Assembly (NCBI GenBank): GCA_032615215.1
Contig: CP128433.1
Span: 5,115,001-5,179,000, forward strand
Source of the DNA: Microbulbifer sp. MKSA007
GTDB lineage: Bacteria; Pseudomonadota; Gammaproteobacteria; Pseudomonadales; Cellvibrionaceae
DNA: 64,000 nt
Direction of reading: 5' to 3'
The notes under the pieces were generated by a model. That model made no database searches and was not told the DNA's origin. It saw only the letters and a program-made list of their open reading frames with translations. Below are positions 1-8,268 of the stretch, one piece after another; position 1 is the stretch's first letter, and each line of letters begins with the position of its first letter. A program made the translations under genes and the position numbers.

Positions 1-10
1 AAACATCCAC

Positions 11-334
11 TCATTTACTTATAGGCTTACCAGCGGCAGGGCGTTCTCCCTGCACACCTGCGCACTCACTTACTTCTCCTTTCTTACTACGTATTTTTCC
101 GGTAACAGCCCAAGCCAGTAACGCAAACCATGCCAACCAGGAAAGACCGGCGGGAACATTAGCTACTAAGATCTTTCCGAAGTGCTTCCGATTGAGGAAA
201 AAGGCAATCAATGCAGGAAGAAACCAGAAAACAAGAAGAAAACAAGAAACAGGAAAGCTTTGAGTAGATTTAACTCGCTTAGAAACGCTGAAAAACCACT
301 TAGCAATTGCTCCATATCTGTAAACATTATTCAA
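11..334 (-). CDS. Small two-helix membrane protein of unknown function
   Basis: A 107-residue reading frame with two hydrophobic stretches, at about residues 27-47 and 56-78, separated by a short basic loop. The C-terminal 25 residues are polar. I do not recognise a family. It lies 62 bases downstream of the putative anti-sigma gene on the same strand, so it could be the last gene of the sigma-factor operon. No clear terminator separates them. The membrane topology and co-orientation favour a real gene, but no conserved motif confirms it. Confidence 0.45.
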   Translation of the reverse strand: MNNVYRYGAIAKWFFSVSKRVKSTQSFPVSCFLLVFWFLPALIAFFLNRKHFGKILVANVPAGLSWLAWFALLAWAVTGKIRSKKGEVSECAGVQGERPAAGKPISK

Positions 335-396
335 TCCTTCGTTTTATATGTATTCCCCTTTGTAGTCCCGTCAGGATTTTTTTCTTTACAGTTAAT

Positions 397-984
397 TTAT
401 AAATTTTCCTGGAAGCTAGTTAATACTCTCTCTTCTTTTTCTGTACGCCGATAAATATAAAAACTATATAAAGCGAGAGCTACAACCAACCCAGACAATA
501 CTATGAGTGCTTCTTGAGGATTACGGACCAAAGGTTCCGTCGCTCCACGAAGAAACCTGCTAAGTTCCCACAAACTGATAATAAATATTTGCAGGACCAG
601 GAATAACCAGCTGAAATAAACTTCTCGACGTTTTCGCCTAAGCCTCAGCAGACCTAATTCAACATAGGCCTTAGCCGATTCTTCTAGCGGGGCCCAAAGA
701 CCTCGCCGATTAACTGTCGAAAATACTATTGCCGAAACGAGCGTCGCAATAACAAAAGCTACTCGGTACATGGTATCTGGGTAGTTCTTCGCAAGAATTA
801 CTCCTAGCAAATAGATTACCCCAGCTATTGCAAAAAGATATTCAAAAGCGACCACCAATCGCATTCGTCGCTCCTGGCGACGCACCCAATTCAGCGCTGT
901 AATTGGGATTTCTGCGCTGGTCTGTTGCCCCTTCCAGATACTTTCCAGCTCTAGCCACTGTTTTTCTGTGTCTGATTCATTCAT
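397..984 (-). CDS. Putative anti-sigma factor, multi-pass membrane protein
   Basis: A 195-residue protein with a soluble, charged N-terminus (about residues 1-40) followed by four hydrophobic segments near residues 43-63, 72-92, 122-142 and 157-177. The start overlaps the stop of the ECF sigma gene by four bases, which implies translational coupling. That arrangement and the cytosolic-head-plus-membrane layout are typical of anti-sigma factors that hold an ECF sigma at the membrane. I see no zinc-binding HxxxCxxC motif, so this would not be a classical ZAS anti-sigma. The functional call rests mainly on context. Confidence 0.65.
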   Translation of the reverse strand: MNESDTEKQWLELESIWKGQQTSAEIPITALNWVRRQERRMRLVVAFEYLFAIAGVIYLLGVILAKNYPDTMYRVAFVIATLVSAIVFSTVNRRGLWAPLEESAKAYVELGLLRLRRKRREVYFSWLFLVLQIFIISLWELSRFLRGATEPLVRNPQEALIVLSGLVVALALYSFYIYRRTEKEERVLTSFQENL

Positions 985-1496
985 TTTTCACTTCCCAAAA
1001 GGCAGATATTGAGACGCTCTTTTGCCCGGTTGAGCCGCACTGCAATATTGGACTCGGTAATACCCAGAACTTCAGAGATTTCCGCATAGCTCAGGCCTTC
1101 CAGGCGAAGAGTCAATGTCTGCCGGAGTCCTAAGGGTAATTTCTGCACTGCACGAACCAGCTGTTCAGACTTGCGTTCGGCTACCAATCGCTCTGCGGGG
1201 CCCGGCTGGTGGTCCTCAAGCTCCAGTAATTCATCATCACTCCCATGATAAGTTTTTCTACGGGTCAGCTCGGTCACACAGCGGTTATGTGCGATACGAT
1301 ATACAAAGGTTTTTAAGCTGGCATCACCGCGAAATGTCGGCAGGGCCCGCCAGAGTCCCAGCCAGATTTCCTGTAACAGATCATCATGCTCGGCTTTTGA
1401 TCGCACATAGCTATGTACCAGCCGGGAAACCCCTTCGGTATATTCCGTAGTCGCTTGTTGAAATAATTGATCCCGTAATTCCACCGGCCACTCCAT
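981..1496 (-). CDS. ECF-type RNA polymerase sigma factor (sigma-70 family)
   Basis: A 171-residue protein of normal ECF length. Region 2 lies at about residues 20-85 and contains the DDLLQEIWLGLWRALPTF segment and the typical TFVYRIAHNRC block. Region 4 lies at about residues 112-165, with a helix-turn-helix around LSYAEISEVLGITESNIAVR. It should direct RNA polymerase to a small regulon, often including its own operon. The next gene overlaps it and encodes a membrane protein that is its likely anti-sigma factor. The inducing signal cannot be read from the sequence. Confidence 0.93.
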   Translation of the reverse strand: MEWPVELRDQLFQQATTEYTEGVSRLVHSYVRSKAEHDDLLQEIWLGLWRALPTFRGDASLKTFVYRIAHNRCVTELTRRKTYHGSDDELLELEDHQPGPAERLVAERKSEQLVRAVQKLPLGLRQTLTLRLEGLSYAEISEVLGITESNIAVRLNRAKERLNICLLGSEK

Positions 1497-1611
1497 CGTC
1501 TATGCAAATTACTGTACCGGCTTCAAATAAAACCTTACAAAAAGTTTCGCTGCTCTCGATTGGCAGTATGTGTCGGTTCTGAAACAATGAAGGAGCGTGG
1601 TAAGTCCATAC

Positions 1612-1630
1612 TTGCGCTACACTGGCGCAA
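1612..1630. promoter_or_regulatory. Inverted repeat upstream of ohrR, candidate operator
   Basis: TTGCGC and GCGCAA face each other across a 7-base spacer, about 30 bases before the MarR/OhrR start. The position suits autoregulation by OhrR, but the sequence differs from the AT-rich OhrR operators known in other bacteria, so the assignment is an inference. Confidence 0.35.
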
Positions 1631-1658
1631 AACTGCCACCGGTAAGTAGGGTGTGCCT

Positions 1659-2102
1659 ATGGCCAAGTCCATAAACGAAGACCAAAAACTCGATAACCAA
1701 CTTTGCTTCAGCCTGTATTCTGCCTCCCTGGCAATGAGCAAGATGTACAAGCCTCTATTGGAGACACTGGGAATAACCTACCCCCAGTACTTGATGATGC
1801 TGGTGCTCTGGGAAGACGACGGAATCACCGCTACGGAGCTGAGTCTGCGGCTTGGCCAGGATAAAGGTGCCCTAACGCCAGTTATCAAACGACTGGAGAA
1901 TCAAAAGCTGATCAACCGCCACCGAGACCCGGAGGACGAGCGTCGAGTCATTATCGAGCTGACTGATGCCGGTAGGTCGATGCAAAAAGAGGCTGCTTCA
2001 ATTCCCACTCAAGTGCTGAATGCCTGTGGCTTGAATCCTCAGTCTGCACGGGCGCTAAAGACGCAAATAGAGACGCTTCGCCAATATTTAGCGAACCCCT
2101 GA
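1659..2102 (+). CDS. ohrR: Organic hydroperoxide-sensing MarR-family repressor OhrR
   Basis: A 147-residue winged-helix regulator. The N-terminal LDNQLCFSLYSASLAMSK block is the OhrR signature, with the peroxide-sensing cysteine at residue 16. A second cysteine at residue 123 matches the two-cysteine (Xanthomonas-type) subclass, in which oxidation forms a disulfide between subunits. The DNA-binding wing is at about residues 55-100, including DPEDERRV. ohr, the usual target, follows 266 bases downstream. The ATG was chosen; a GTG two codons upstream is also possible. A free repressor would block ohr until organic peroxides oxidise it. Confidence 0.93.
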   Translation: MAKSINEDQKLDNQLCFSLYSASLAMSKMYKPLLETLGITYPQYLMMLVLWEDDGITATELSLRLGQDKGALTPVIKRLENQKLINRHRDPEDERRVIIELTDAGRSMQKEAASIPTQVLNACGLNPQSARALKTQIETLRQYLANP

Positions 2103-2120
2103 TCTTCCCCTCTTTTATCG

Positions 2121-2137
2121 CCCCGCCATTAGCGGGG
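2121..2137 (+). terminator. Hairpin after ohrR, possible weak terminator
   Basis: CCCCGC and GCGGGG pair around a CATTA loop 19 bases after the ohrR stop. There is no clean T-run after it, so termination would be weak or factor-assisted. Confidence 0.4.
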
Positions 2138-2178
2138 CCCCCGCTTTGGCTCCATTTGTTATAGCTATCGTCCTTATA

Positions 2179-2217
2179 GCGATATTTAATTATCGCAACA
2201 ATAGTTATCGCAATAAC
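2179..2217. promoter_or_regulatory. AT-rich dyad repeats upstream of ohr, candidate OhrR operator
   Basis: GCGATA and TATCGC pair across six bases (2179-2196), and a second dyad, GTTAT-CGCA-ATAAC, follows at 2204-2217. TTATCGCAA is also repeated directly. The cluster sits between ohrR and ohr, where the OhrR operator would be expected. The actual contacts are not shown. Confidence 0.45.
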
Positions 2218-2367
2218 TTTATCTGGCGTCCAAGCTGACGCACTGTTTAGAAGCTGACTTAGAAATCCGGACTACTACCCCCAGCTCAATAAATCCAGCG
2301 GGAAAAGGACTGGACTCCATTCCAGGCGGCTTCTGACAGACAAACACACATCAATGAGGACAGGTTA

Positions 2368-2790
2368 ATGCAAACAGTTTACACCGCAGTAGCAACGGCA
2401 AATGGCGGCCGTGATGGCGAAGCTCAATCATCAGATGGAAAGTTAAGCGTCAAGCTCAGTATTCCCAAAGAGCTTGGCGGCCCCGGTGGCGATGGCACCA
2501 ACCCAGAGCAACTGTTTGCTGCGGGTTACTCTGCCTGCTTTATTGGCGCTCTTAAGTTTGTCGCCGGTAAAGAGAAAGTAAAAGTCCCGGAAGAAACCAC
2601 TGTGCGCGCTGAAGTTGGAATCGGTCCCCAGGGTAAGGGGTTTGGTCTGGATATTGACCTCTATATCGATCTTCCCGGCCTGGATCAAGCGACGGCAGAA
2701 AAAATTGCCAACACCGCTCACGATGAAGTTTGCCCTTATTCCAATGCAACCCGAGGCAATGTTGATGTGCGCCTGCACATATCTTCTTAA
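2368..2790 (+). CDS. ohr: Organic hydroperoxide resistance protein Ohr (OsmC family)
   Basis: A 140-residue thiol peroxidase that reduces organic and lipid hydroperoxides in the cytosol, using lipoylated proteins as the reductant in the known family. Both catalytic cysteines are present: C57 in the GYSACFIGAL block and C122 in the VCPYSNATRGN block. The catalytic Arg (R15) and Glu (E48, PEQLFA) are also visible. The length is normal. A purine-rich ribosome-binding site (ATGAGGACAGG) precedes the ATG. It lies directly downstream of ohrR, the usual pairing. Confidence 0.96.
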   Translation: MQTVYTAVATANGGRDGEAQSSDGKLSVKLSIPKELGGPGGDGTNPEQLFAAGYSACFIGALKFVAGKEKVKVPEETTVRAEVGIGPQGKGFGLDIDLYIDLPGLDQATAEKIANTAHDEVCPYSNATRGNVDVRLHISS

Positions 2791-2820
2791 GCAACCGGTA
2801 GAGAATTGAAGGTATCCGTT

Positions 2821-3840
2821 ATGAATGGCTTAAAAGTTTCCAAGCTGGCACTACCCCTTTTCTTTGCTCTTGGTATGACTTCTGCGTCTGCTTCTATTTC
2901 CCCTGGTGTTGAGAAAAATACCCAGGGGTTCCTTCAAGCACTGGCGCAAGGTGGCGGCAAACCCATTGAGCAACTATCACCGAAAGATGCCCGCGCCGTC
3001 CTGGTCGAAGCCCAAAAGGGTGCGCAATTGCCGCCCGCTGAAGTCAGCAAGAAAACCATTACGGTTAATGGCGAAAAGCTGGAACTGACTATCGTTAAAC
3101 CGAAAAACACCCGGGGCCAGATTCCCGCCTTTATGTATTTCCACGGCGGAGGCTGGGTCTTGGGTGACTACCCAACCCACGAACGCTTGATCCGCGATCT
3201 GGTTCAACGCTCCGGCGCCGCTGCGGTATATGTGGCTTACACCCCATCTCCAGAGGCCAAGTACCCGACTGCAATTAACCAGGCTTATGCGGCTACCCAG
3301 TGGGTCGCGGAGAATGGCGAAAAGATCGGTGTCGACGGTTCCCGTCTTGCCGTGGCCGGTAACAGTGTCGGTGGCAATATGGCAGCCGTGGTTGCCTTGA
3401 TGGCGAAAGAGAAAGGAACACCGGATCTGCAATTCCAACTGCTGCTCTGGCCGGTTACCGATGCCAACTTCAACAACGCTTCTTACAAGCAGTTCGCCCA
3501 GGATCACTTCCTGACACGAGATATGATGAAGTGGTTCTGGGATAACTACACTACCGACCCCAAACAGCGCAACGAGATCTATGCTTCACCTCTGCGCGCA
3601 AGCAAATCCCAGTTGGTCGGCTTGCCTCCCGCTCTGGTGCAGACTGCTGAGATGGATGTGCTGAGAGATGAAGGCGAAGCTTACGCCCGCAAACTTAACG
3701 AAGCTGGTGTGACCGTAACCGCTGTTCGCTATAACGGCATGATTCACGACTACGGCCTACTAAATGCCCTGAGTGACGTGCCCGCAGTGCAGGATGCTCT
3801 TGATCAAGCAGGCTCCGAGCTTAGGGAACACCTCAAGTAA
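2821..3840 (+). CDS. Secreted alpha/beta hydrolase, HSL-type esterase
   Basis: A 339-residue esterase/lipase of the hormone-sensitive-lipase family. Residues 1-24 form a signal peptide ending at SASA, so export to the periplasm is likely. The HGGGW oxyanion-hole motif lies near residue 103, the nucleophile motif GNSVGG near 180, the acid in DVLRDEGEAY and the catalytic His in MIHDYG. The ATG at 2821 follows AAGG at a good distance; an in-frame TTG lies five codons earlier. It follows ohr by 30 bases, so the two are probably co-transcribed. The substrate is unknown. Confidence 0.88.
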   Translation: MNGLKVSKLALPLFFALGMTSASASISPGVEKNTQGFLQALAQGGGKPIEQLSPKDARAVLVEAQKGAQLPPAEVSKKTITVNGEKLELTIVKPKNTRGQIPAFMYFHGGGWVLGDYPTHERLIRDLVQRSGAAAVYVAYTPSPEAKYPTAINQAYAATQWVAENGEKIGVDGSRLAVAGNSVGGNMAAVVALMAKEKGTPDLQFQLLLWPVTDANFNNASYKQFAQDHFLTRDMMKWFWDNYTTDPKQRNEIYASPLRASKSQLVGLPPALVQTAEMDVLRDEGEAYARKLNEAGVTVTAVRYNGMIHDYGLLNALSDVPAVQDALDQAGSELREHLK

Positions 3841-3845
3841 AACTT

Positions 3846-3873
3846 AAAAGCCCTGCAATGCGGGGCTTTTTTA
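3846..3873. terminator. Rho-independent terminator between esterase and ridA
   Basis: AAAGCCC pairs with GGGCTTT around a 9-base loop, with T-rich flanks on the plus strand. It ends the ohr-esterase unit and lies just downstream of the convergent ridA gene. Confidence 0.8.
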
Positions 3874-3882
3874 TTCAGGTAC

Positions 3883-4284
3883 TTAAAGTAGCGTTTTGGC
3901 CACTGCCTCAATTTCGATCAATGTCTCTGGCGACGCCAGGGATATGACTCCCACCCCCGTGATTGCCGGGCGAGTAGTACCCAAATATTTAGATAGCACG
4001 GGGACTATTTCCCCCAGATGCTCACTAACTTCTCCACGCACATAGATACGTAACTGCAAAAGGTTCTCTACCGACGATCCGGCCTCATCCAATACTGTCA
4101 ATAAGTTTTGCATGGCGCTTTCCGCCTGAGCACCAACCCCTATGTTTTTAACTTCACAATTACTATCCCAATCCACCTGACCCGATACAAATACCAAGCC
4201 TGTTTTGGTATCGACTCGGGCGTGGGATAGGCAGGAAGAACTGCCATCATAAAGTGAAGAAGGATTAATATTCAGAATACTCAT
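3883..4284 (-). CDS. RidA/YjgF/UK114 family imine deaminase
   Basis: A 133-residue RidA-family protein. The substrate-carboxylate-binding arginine falls at residue 105 in GTTRPAITGVGV, the same position as in canonical RidA, and the acidic residues of the C-terminal IEIEAVA strand are present. The family forms trimers and hydrolyses reactive enamines/imines to ketones and ammonia. It lies 91 bases downstream of a LysR regulator on the same strand, so it may be a specialised RidA paralogue in a small amino-compound pathway rather than the housekeeping copy. Confidence 0.88.
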   Translation of the reverse strand: MSILNINPSSLYDGSSSCLSHARVDTKTGLVFVSGQVDWDSNCEVKNIGVGAQAESAMQNLLTVLDEAGSSVENLLQLRIYVRGEVSEHLGEIVPVLSKYLGTTRPAITGVGVISLASPETLIEIEAVAKTLL

Positions 4285-4375
4285 AACAGACCTGTATGCT
4301 TTCTAGCTTTTAAAAAAATCATAGTAGAAAGGCAGCTTTGCCAAAGCTATGGAGTAAAGCTTGTTACGGATACAA

Positions 4376-5275
4376 TCAGGAAGCTATTGACTTAGAAAAT
4401 CGTTGGTGCAGATCATTGAGAATCCAACTTACCAATGGATCATTTTCCACTCGGGGATGAAAGGCGGCTACAACTTCGTAGCCAGGTGGATACTTGTCCA
4501 AGGTAATTTCCACCAAGCCCTCACAAGGCATCAACCTAGAGGGAATAAAGGCCAGGGCATCCGTCCTTTTCAAGAACTCCTGGGCTATATAAAAAGAGGG
4601 CGCCGAAACAACAATCTCTCTTTTTAGATCTTGCCCCTCTAGCCAACGATCGGCTGAACCGCGCAAGCCTCCAATCCCTGGCGATGTAATCACAAAATCA
4701 GATTGCATCAACTGATCAATAGGGACCAACTCATCTAAACTATACATAGGATTAGCCGATACACAGACATAACGCTCATTAAAGAGCACCTGTGTATTAA
4801 TTCCATCAGGCACATACCCCGCTGATGTGAAAGCTAAGTCAATTTCTCCCTGATGCATTTTCTGGGTGAGCGAGACGCTTTCAATATTAGTGACAATAAA
4901 TTTCACTTTCGGCGCATATTGCCTGACCCTTTGGATCAACTCGGCAACAACCACTTTTTGCGCGTAATCTGTAGCAGAGATCACCAGGGTCCGGGAAGTC
5001 TGGCTTGAATCAAGAGAGCCCGGAGCGGGAATCTCACTGAGTAACGTCAGCACCTGTCGAATCTGTGGTTCTATAAATTTTGCATAACTGGTGGGAGCCA
5101 TCCCATGCCCAGTACGCACAAATAGATCATCCCCAACTATTTTTCTAATCTTCTTCAGTTGCAAACTGATAGCTTGCTGCGAAACCTGCAGATGCTCTGC
5201 GGCAAGGGAGATACTTTCAACCCTGAATAGTATTTCCAGGGTTTTTAAGTGATTAATTTCAAGATCTTTGATCAT
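4376..5275 (-). CDS. LysR-family transcriptional regulator
   Basis: A 299-residue LysR-type regulator. The N-terminal winged helix-turn-helix spans about residues 8-65, including SLAAEHLQVSQQAISLQLKK, and the effector-binding domain spans about residues 90-290. The nearest co-directional gene is ridA downstream, and hutG lies upstream on the same strand, so the target is not obvious from a divergent gene. The effector is unknown. It is distantly similar in layout to the second LysR protein at 43.4-44.4 kb (both carry a YVCVS/YVCVC block near the domain centre). Confidence 0.9.
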   Translation of the reverse strand: MIKDLEINHLKTLEILFRVESISLAAEHLQVSQQAISLQLKKIRKIVGDDLFVRTGHGMAPTSYAKFIEPQIRQVLTLLSEIPAPGSLDSSQTSRTLVISATDYAQKVVVAELIQRVRQYAPKVKFIVTNIESVSLTQKMHQGEIDLAFTSAGYVPDGINTQVLFNERYVCVSANPMYSLDELVPIDQLMQSDFVITSPGIGGLRGSADRWLEGQDLKREIVVSAPSFYIAQEFLKRTDALAFIPSRLMPCEGLVEITLDKYPPGYEVVAAFHPRVENDPLVSWILNDLHQRFSKSIAS

Positions 5276-5405
5276 ATCAACTGCAAAAGCGGAGCTTTCT
5301 GCCAGTCACTTACGGCTGTGGATAAGGATTAAAATAGTGGTTTCTAATACTGAAGTTAACGCGACCTCCAAAGCCATAGTGGCCGCGCTGTATTATTACA
5401 AATAC

Positions 5406-6368
5406 TCAGGGAATTTTTCTGGCCGCACGATTTGCAATTTGAAAACCTAAGCGGGCTGCGGTACGCGCACCATGATCCTCAATATCGAAATAAGGATTAA
5501 ATTCAGCGATATCCGCCAAACAAACTTTATTGGATTCCAAAACGGTATCCAGCAAGACTTCCAAAAACTCCATGGAAACTCCCCTGCCAGAGGGGGCACT
5601 CACCGCTGGCATTACTGCCGCCGGCAATACATCCAGACATACCGTCAGATAGACAAAATCCACCTTCTCGATAAAGTCGCGGATTCGCGCCTGAACTGTA
5701 TTCAGATTCCAACTACTGATTTCACGGTCCCGAATAACCTGGGCACCCAATTCATCAGCTCTCTGATAGAGAGCAGGTGTGTTAGCGTTATCCGCCGCAC
5801 CCACACAGAGATAATTAAATTCGCGGCCATTTATCCTGCACTGCTCTGCAATCTGGAAAAATGGCGTACCCGATGACCCCTTTGGCGCAGGTGTGCGTAA
5901 ATCCAAATGCGCATCAAAATTGATAATACCTAGACTGCTCTCGCGGTGATGCTCGCGCATCCAGCGGGCAATCCCCTGATAACTGCCAAAAGCAATTTCA
6001 TGGCCTCCTCCCAATACCAGAGGAAAGTGACCGGCACCGAGCAACTCATTGATACGGGCACCCAATAGCGATTGGGCAGACTCCAAGTCTTCCCGTTCGA
6101 CTCTGACGTTACCCCCATCGTATAAGGGCGCATCAAAAGTTGCCGGCAAATTCGCCATGGCCAAACGCAATATTCTCGGTCCCTTGGCCGCGCCAATTCG
6201 CCCTTTATTTCGACGCACACCCTCATCAGAAGCGAAGCCGAGAATAGTCAGGCCGGGAGGGTCATCCAATTGCAAAGGTGAAATCCGCTGGTGCCAGCGC
6301 TCACCTGCACGTCCATCCTCAGAGTCGGTGCGACCACTCCATAACTGCATATCAGCAAGCTGTAACAT
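5406..6368 (-). CDS. hutG: Formimidoylglutamase HutG (arginase/ureohydrolase family)
   Basis: A 320-residue ureohydrolase that hydrolyses N-formimidoyl-L-glutamate to glutamate and formamide, the last step of the short histidine-degradation route. The manganese-ligand motifs GGGHE (about 121-125), NFDAHLD and CLDVL are visible. ATG at 6368 was chosen because the encoded N-terminus (MLQLADMQL) matches a remnant of the same start next to intact hutI at 8242-8268. A degraded copy of the hutI 3' end overlaps this start, showing that hutG once followed hutI directly. A membrane acyltransferase-like gene now separates them. Confidence 0.9.
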   Translation of the reverse strand: MLQLADMQLWSGRTDSEDGRAGERWHQRISPLQLDDPPGLTILGFASDEGVRRNKGRIGAAKGPRILRLAMANLPATFDAPLYDGGNVRVEREDLESAQSLLGARINELLGAGHFPLVLGGGHEIAFGSYQGIARWMREHHRESSLGIINFDAHLDLRTPAPKGSSGTPFFQIAEQCRINGREFNYLCVGAADNANTPALYQRADELGAQVIRDREISSWNLNTVQARIRDFIEKVDFVYLTVCLDVLPAAVMPAVSAPSGRGVSMEFLEVLLDTVLESNKVCLADIAEFNPYFDIEDHGARTAARLGFQIANRAARKIP

Positions 6369-6525
6369 CAATACCTCCGAGGAAGATCTTTATTGGCTTC
6401 AAGCCCCCACTTTGTAGGCAAGTTGAACCGGAATATCCATTGGCCGTGCGCAATATGCGCGCGCAAACCTTCGCACAGTGGGCTATGGGAACTGTAAAGC
6501 CCCAACGCGAGAGCTGCCGATACTT
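6347..6525 (-). pseudogene. Decayed duplicate of the hutI 3' end
   Basis: The translation on the minus strand ends GGLKPIKIFLGGIDVTAC, which lines up without gaps with the hutI C-terminus ending ALKPARIFLEGRDVTAC. Nucleotide similarity to 8249-8425 continues upstream for about 60 codons before fading. The fragment has no start and many substitutions, so it is non-functional. Its stop overlaps the hutG start, preserving the ancestral hutI/hutG overlap. Confidence 0.8.
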
Positions 6526-6655
6526 TTGGAAGTAGACGATCAAGCAATGCCCTCTGCGAGTACCTTAAAATTTGTCACGAAAAAGAAGCATTTAAGTTGC
6601 GCTTCTACAACACTAACGTGCCGCATTTTTCAACAACACGTGTTGCATGTCGGTA

Positions 6656-7771
6656 CTATACAGCAGACGCTGCAGGCTGCTCCATAGCTTTCCCTTTATG
6701 GGAACGGAAATTAACCCAAGCTCGAGTCCCAAAATGAGAAAGCAGGAGTACGATAAACATTGCTGTTAACGTACTGGCCATACCAAGCTGCTGGGAACCA
6801 ACTAACATTAATCCCCATCCAATTATCAACCACTGAGCGATATAGAACGGAGTTATGTTTTTACCCCAAAACACCATTACGTCAATGAGCTTTCTGTTCT
6901 TTACTTTGTTTAAGAGGAAATTACTAATCCAAAGCCAAAGGAAAGTATAGCCAATAAGCAGAATAATTAGACCTGGGCCACCTCTCATGTTTTCGGCAAA
7001 AAAGTATCGCGTATTCAACATGATTAGAAGGCCACCTATGCTCATTAGGGTTAAGCCAATCCATATGCTGCGTGAGAACAATACATCTATATTTTTTGTA
7101 TTTTTAAACCAGTAGCCAACTGCCATGCCTGCGAGGGGATAGGCAAGCCAGGAAAATAACGGGAACATTACCCCTTCGCGCTTATTGCCAAAAAACAACT
7201 GTAAAATTTCGTCAATAACAACGGAGTTACTGCCGATATCCCAGACGAGTGAGGAGCCGAATGCTACGATAGCTGCCGCAGCGAGCCAGTATATAGGATG
7301 AGGCAAGAAGTGCCTGACTAGTGCACAAATAGCGAGCGCAAGGCCAGCAAACTGGAAAATATCTACCATAAGAAATTCACTCAGCGGTGTGTATTCTCCC
7401 AGTTGCTCTTGTGTGACAAGACCAAACTGTAAAGAAAGCCACATAGGCACTGTGCCACGGGCGAAATTAAGTAAATACCCTATTGCAAAAAGACCAGCAG
7501 CACGAAACAAATCCTGTTTCAGACTCGGCTTCGAACTATAGCCAATGAAAATACCCATAATCAGCATAAACACTGAAGCTGCCGGAGTTCCCGCAGATAC
7601 CTGGATAGCAACACCAATAGCACTGTCTGCCACGTCTGTTCGTCCATAATGATATAAGACGTGAATAGCAATCATAAACAGTACGGCAATGCCTCGGGTC
7701 AGATCAAAGGCCAAAATACGAGGATTTTCTTGCGGGAGCACCACTGCTCCTGAAAGACTGGAATTACTCAT
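6656..7771 (-). CDS. Multi-pass membrane protein, DUF1624/heparan-glucosaminide acetyltransferase-like
   Basis: A 371-residue integral membrane protein with about ten hydrophobic segments. Its N-terminal block, around ILAFDLTRGIAVLFMIAIHV, resembles the start of the DUF1624/YeiB-type acyltransferase group, where the first-helix histidine is thought to take part in acyl transfer across the membrane. The ATG at 7771 follows GGAG at 9 bases. It sits between hutI and hutG and is flanked by fragments of a duplicated hutI/hutG junction, so it arrived by rearrangement and is unlikely to be part of histidine breakdown. The substrate is unknown. Confidence 0.72.
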   Translation of the reverse strand: MSNSSLSGAVVLPQENPRILAFDLTRGIAVLFMIAIHVLYHYGRTDVADSAIGVAIQVSAGTPAASVFMLIMGIFIGYSSKPSLKQDLFRAAGLFAIGYLLNFARGTVPMWLSLQFGLVTQEQLGEYTPLSEFLMVDIFQFAGLALAICALVRHFLPHPIYWLAAAAIVAFGSSLVWDIGSNSVVIDEILQLFFGNKREGVMFPLFSWLAYPLAGMAVGYWFKNTKNIDVLFSRSIWIGLTLMSIGGLLIMLNTRYFFAENMRGGPGLIILLIGYTFLWLWISNFLLNKVKNRKLIDVMVFWGKNITPFYIAQWLIIGWGLMLVGSQQLGMASTLTAMFIVLLLSHFGTRAWVNFRSHKGKAMEQPAASAV

Positions 7772-8241
7772 TTTCAAGAGCTCCTAGCTTTAGAGTAATG
7801 AATTTAGTGTGCATTAACTGATATAGAGATATTGCAAAGGCAAGATGCACTTCCTGTGAAAATGTAAGGTATATAAAAATCCTTATTACTTATTTATCGG
7901 TTACAGCCCCCTGATCATTAATGTTAGGAGGGGACCGCTTATTTATTCCGATTGTAGATCTAAAGGGCTTGCAAATCCTTAGTATGCCCTATTTATCAGT
8001 CAACGCTGAGGCATTGGCTAGCAGTTTTAAAAAGTGCCGCCCAGTATAAATATAAAGCGATATCCATGAATTAAAAATAAAGCCCACGATAGACGCTAAA
8101 CAGAGATCAACATTCCAAATCTCGGATAATAATGGGCGCAAAAACCTTATAAAAATTGTTGATAATATTGTTACTCATTTAGCACCAACTTATCCTTAAT
8201 TCCGATGTACATCCACCCTAAGAATCAACATCCCCGATTCT
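7772..8241. other. 470-bp AT-rich non-coding gap
   Basis: I see no convincing reading frame, tRNA or strong repeat here. It presumably holds the promoter of the membrane protein gene at 6656-7771 and the breakpoint of the hut rearrangement at its right end. Confidence 0.5.
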
Positions 8242-8268
8242 CAGTTGCATATCAGCAAGCTGTGACAT
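8242..8268 (-). pseudogene. Remnant of the hutG 5' end overlapping hutI
   Basis: On the minus strand this reads ATG followed by codons for SQLADMQL, the same start as hutG (MLQLADMQL), and it overlaps the hutI stop by 17 bases. Homology stops after codon 9. It marks the ancestral hutI-hutG junction. Confidence 0.75.
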
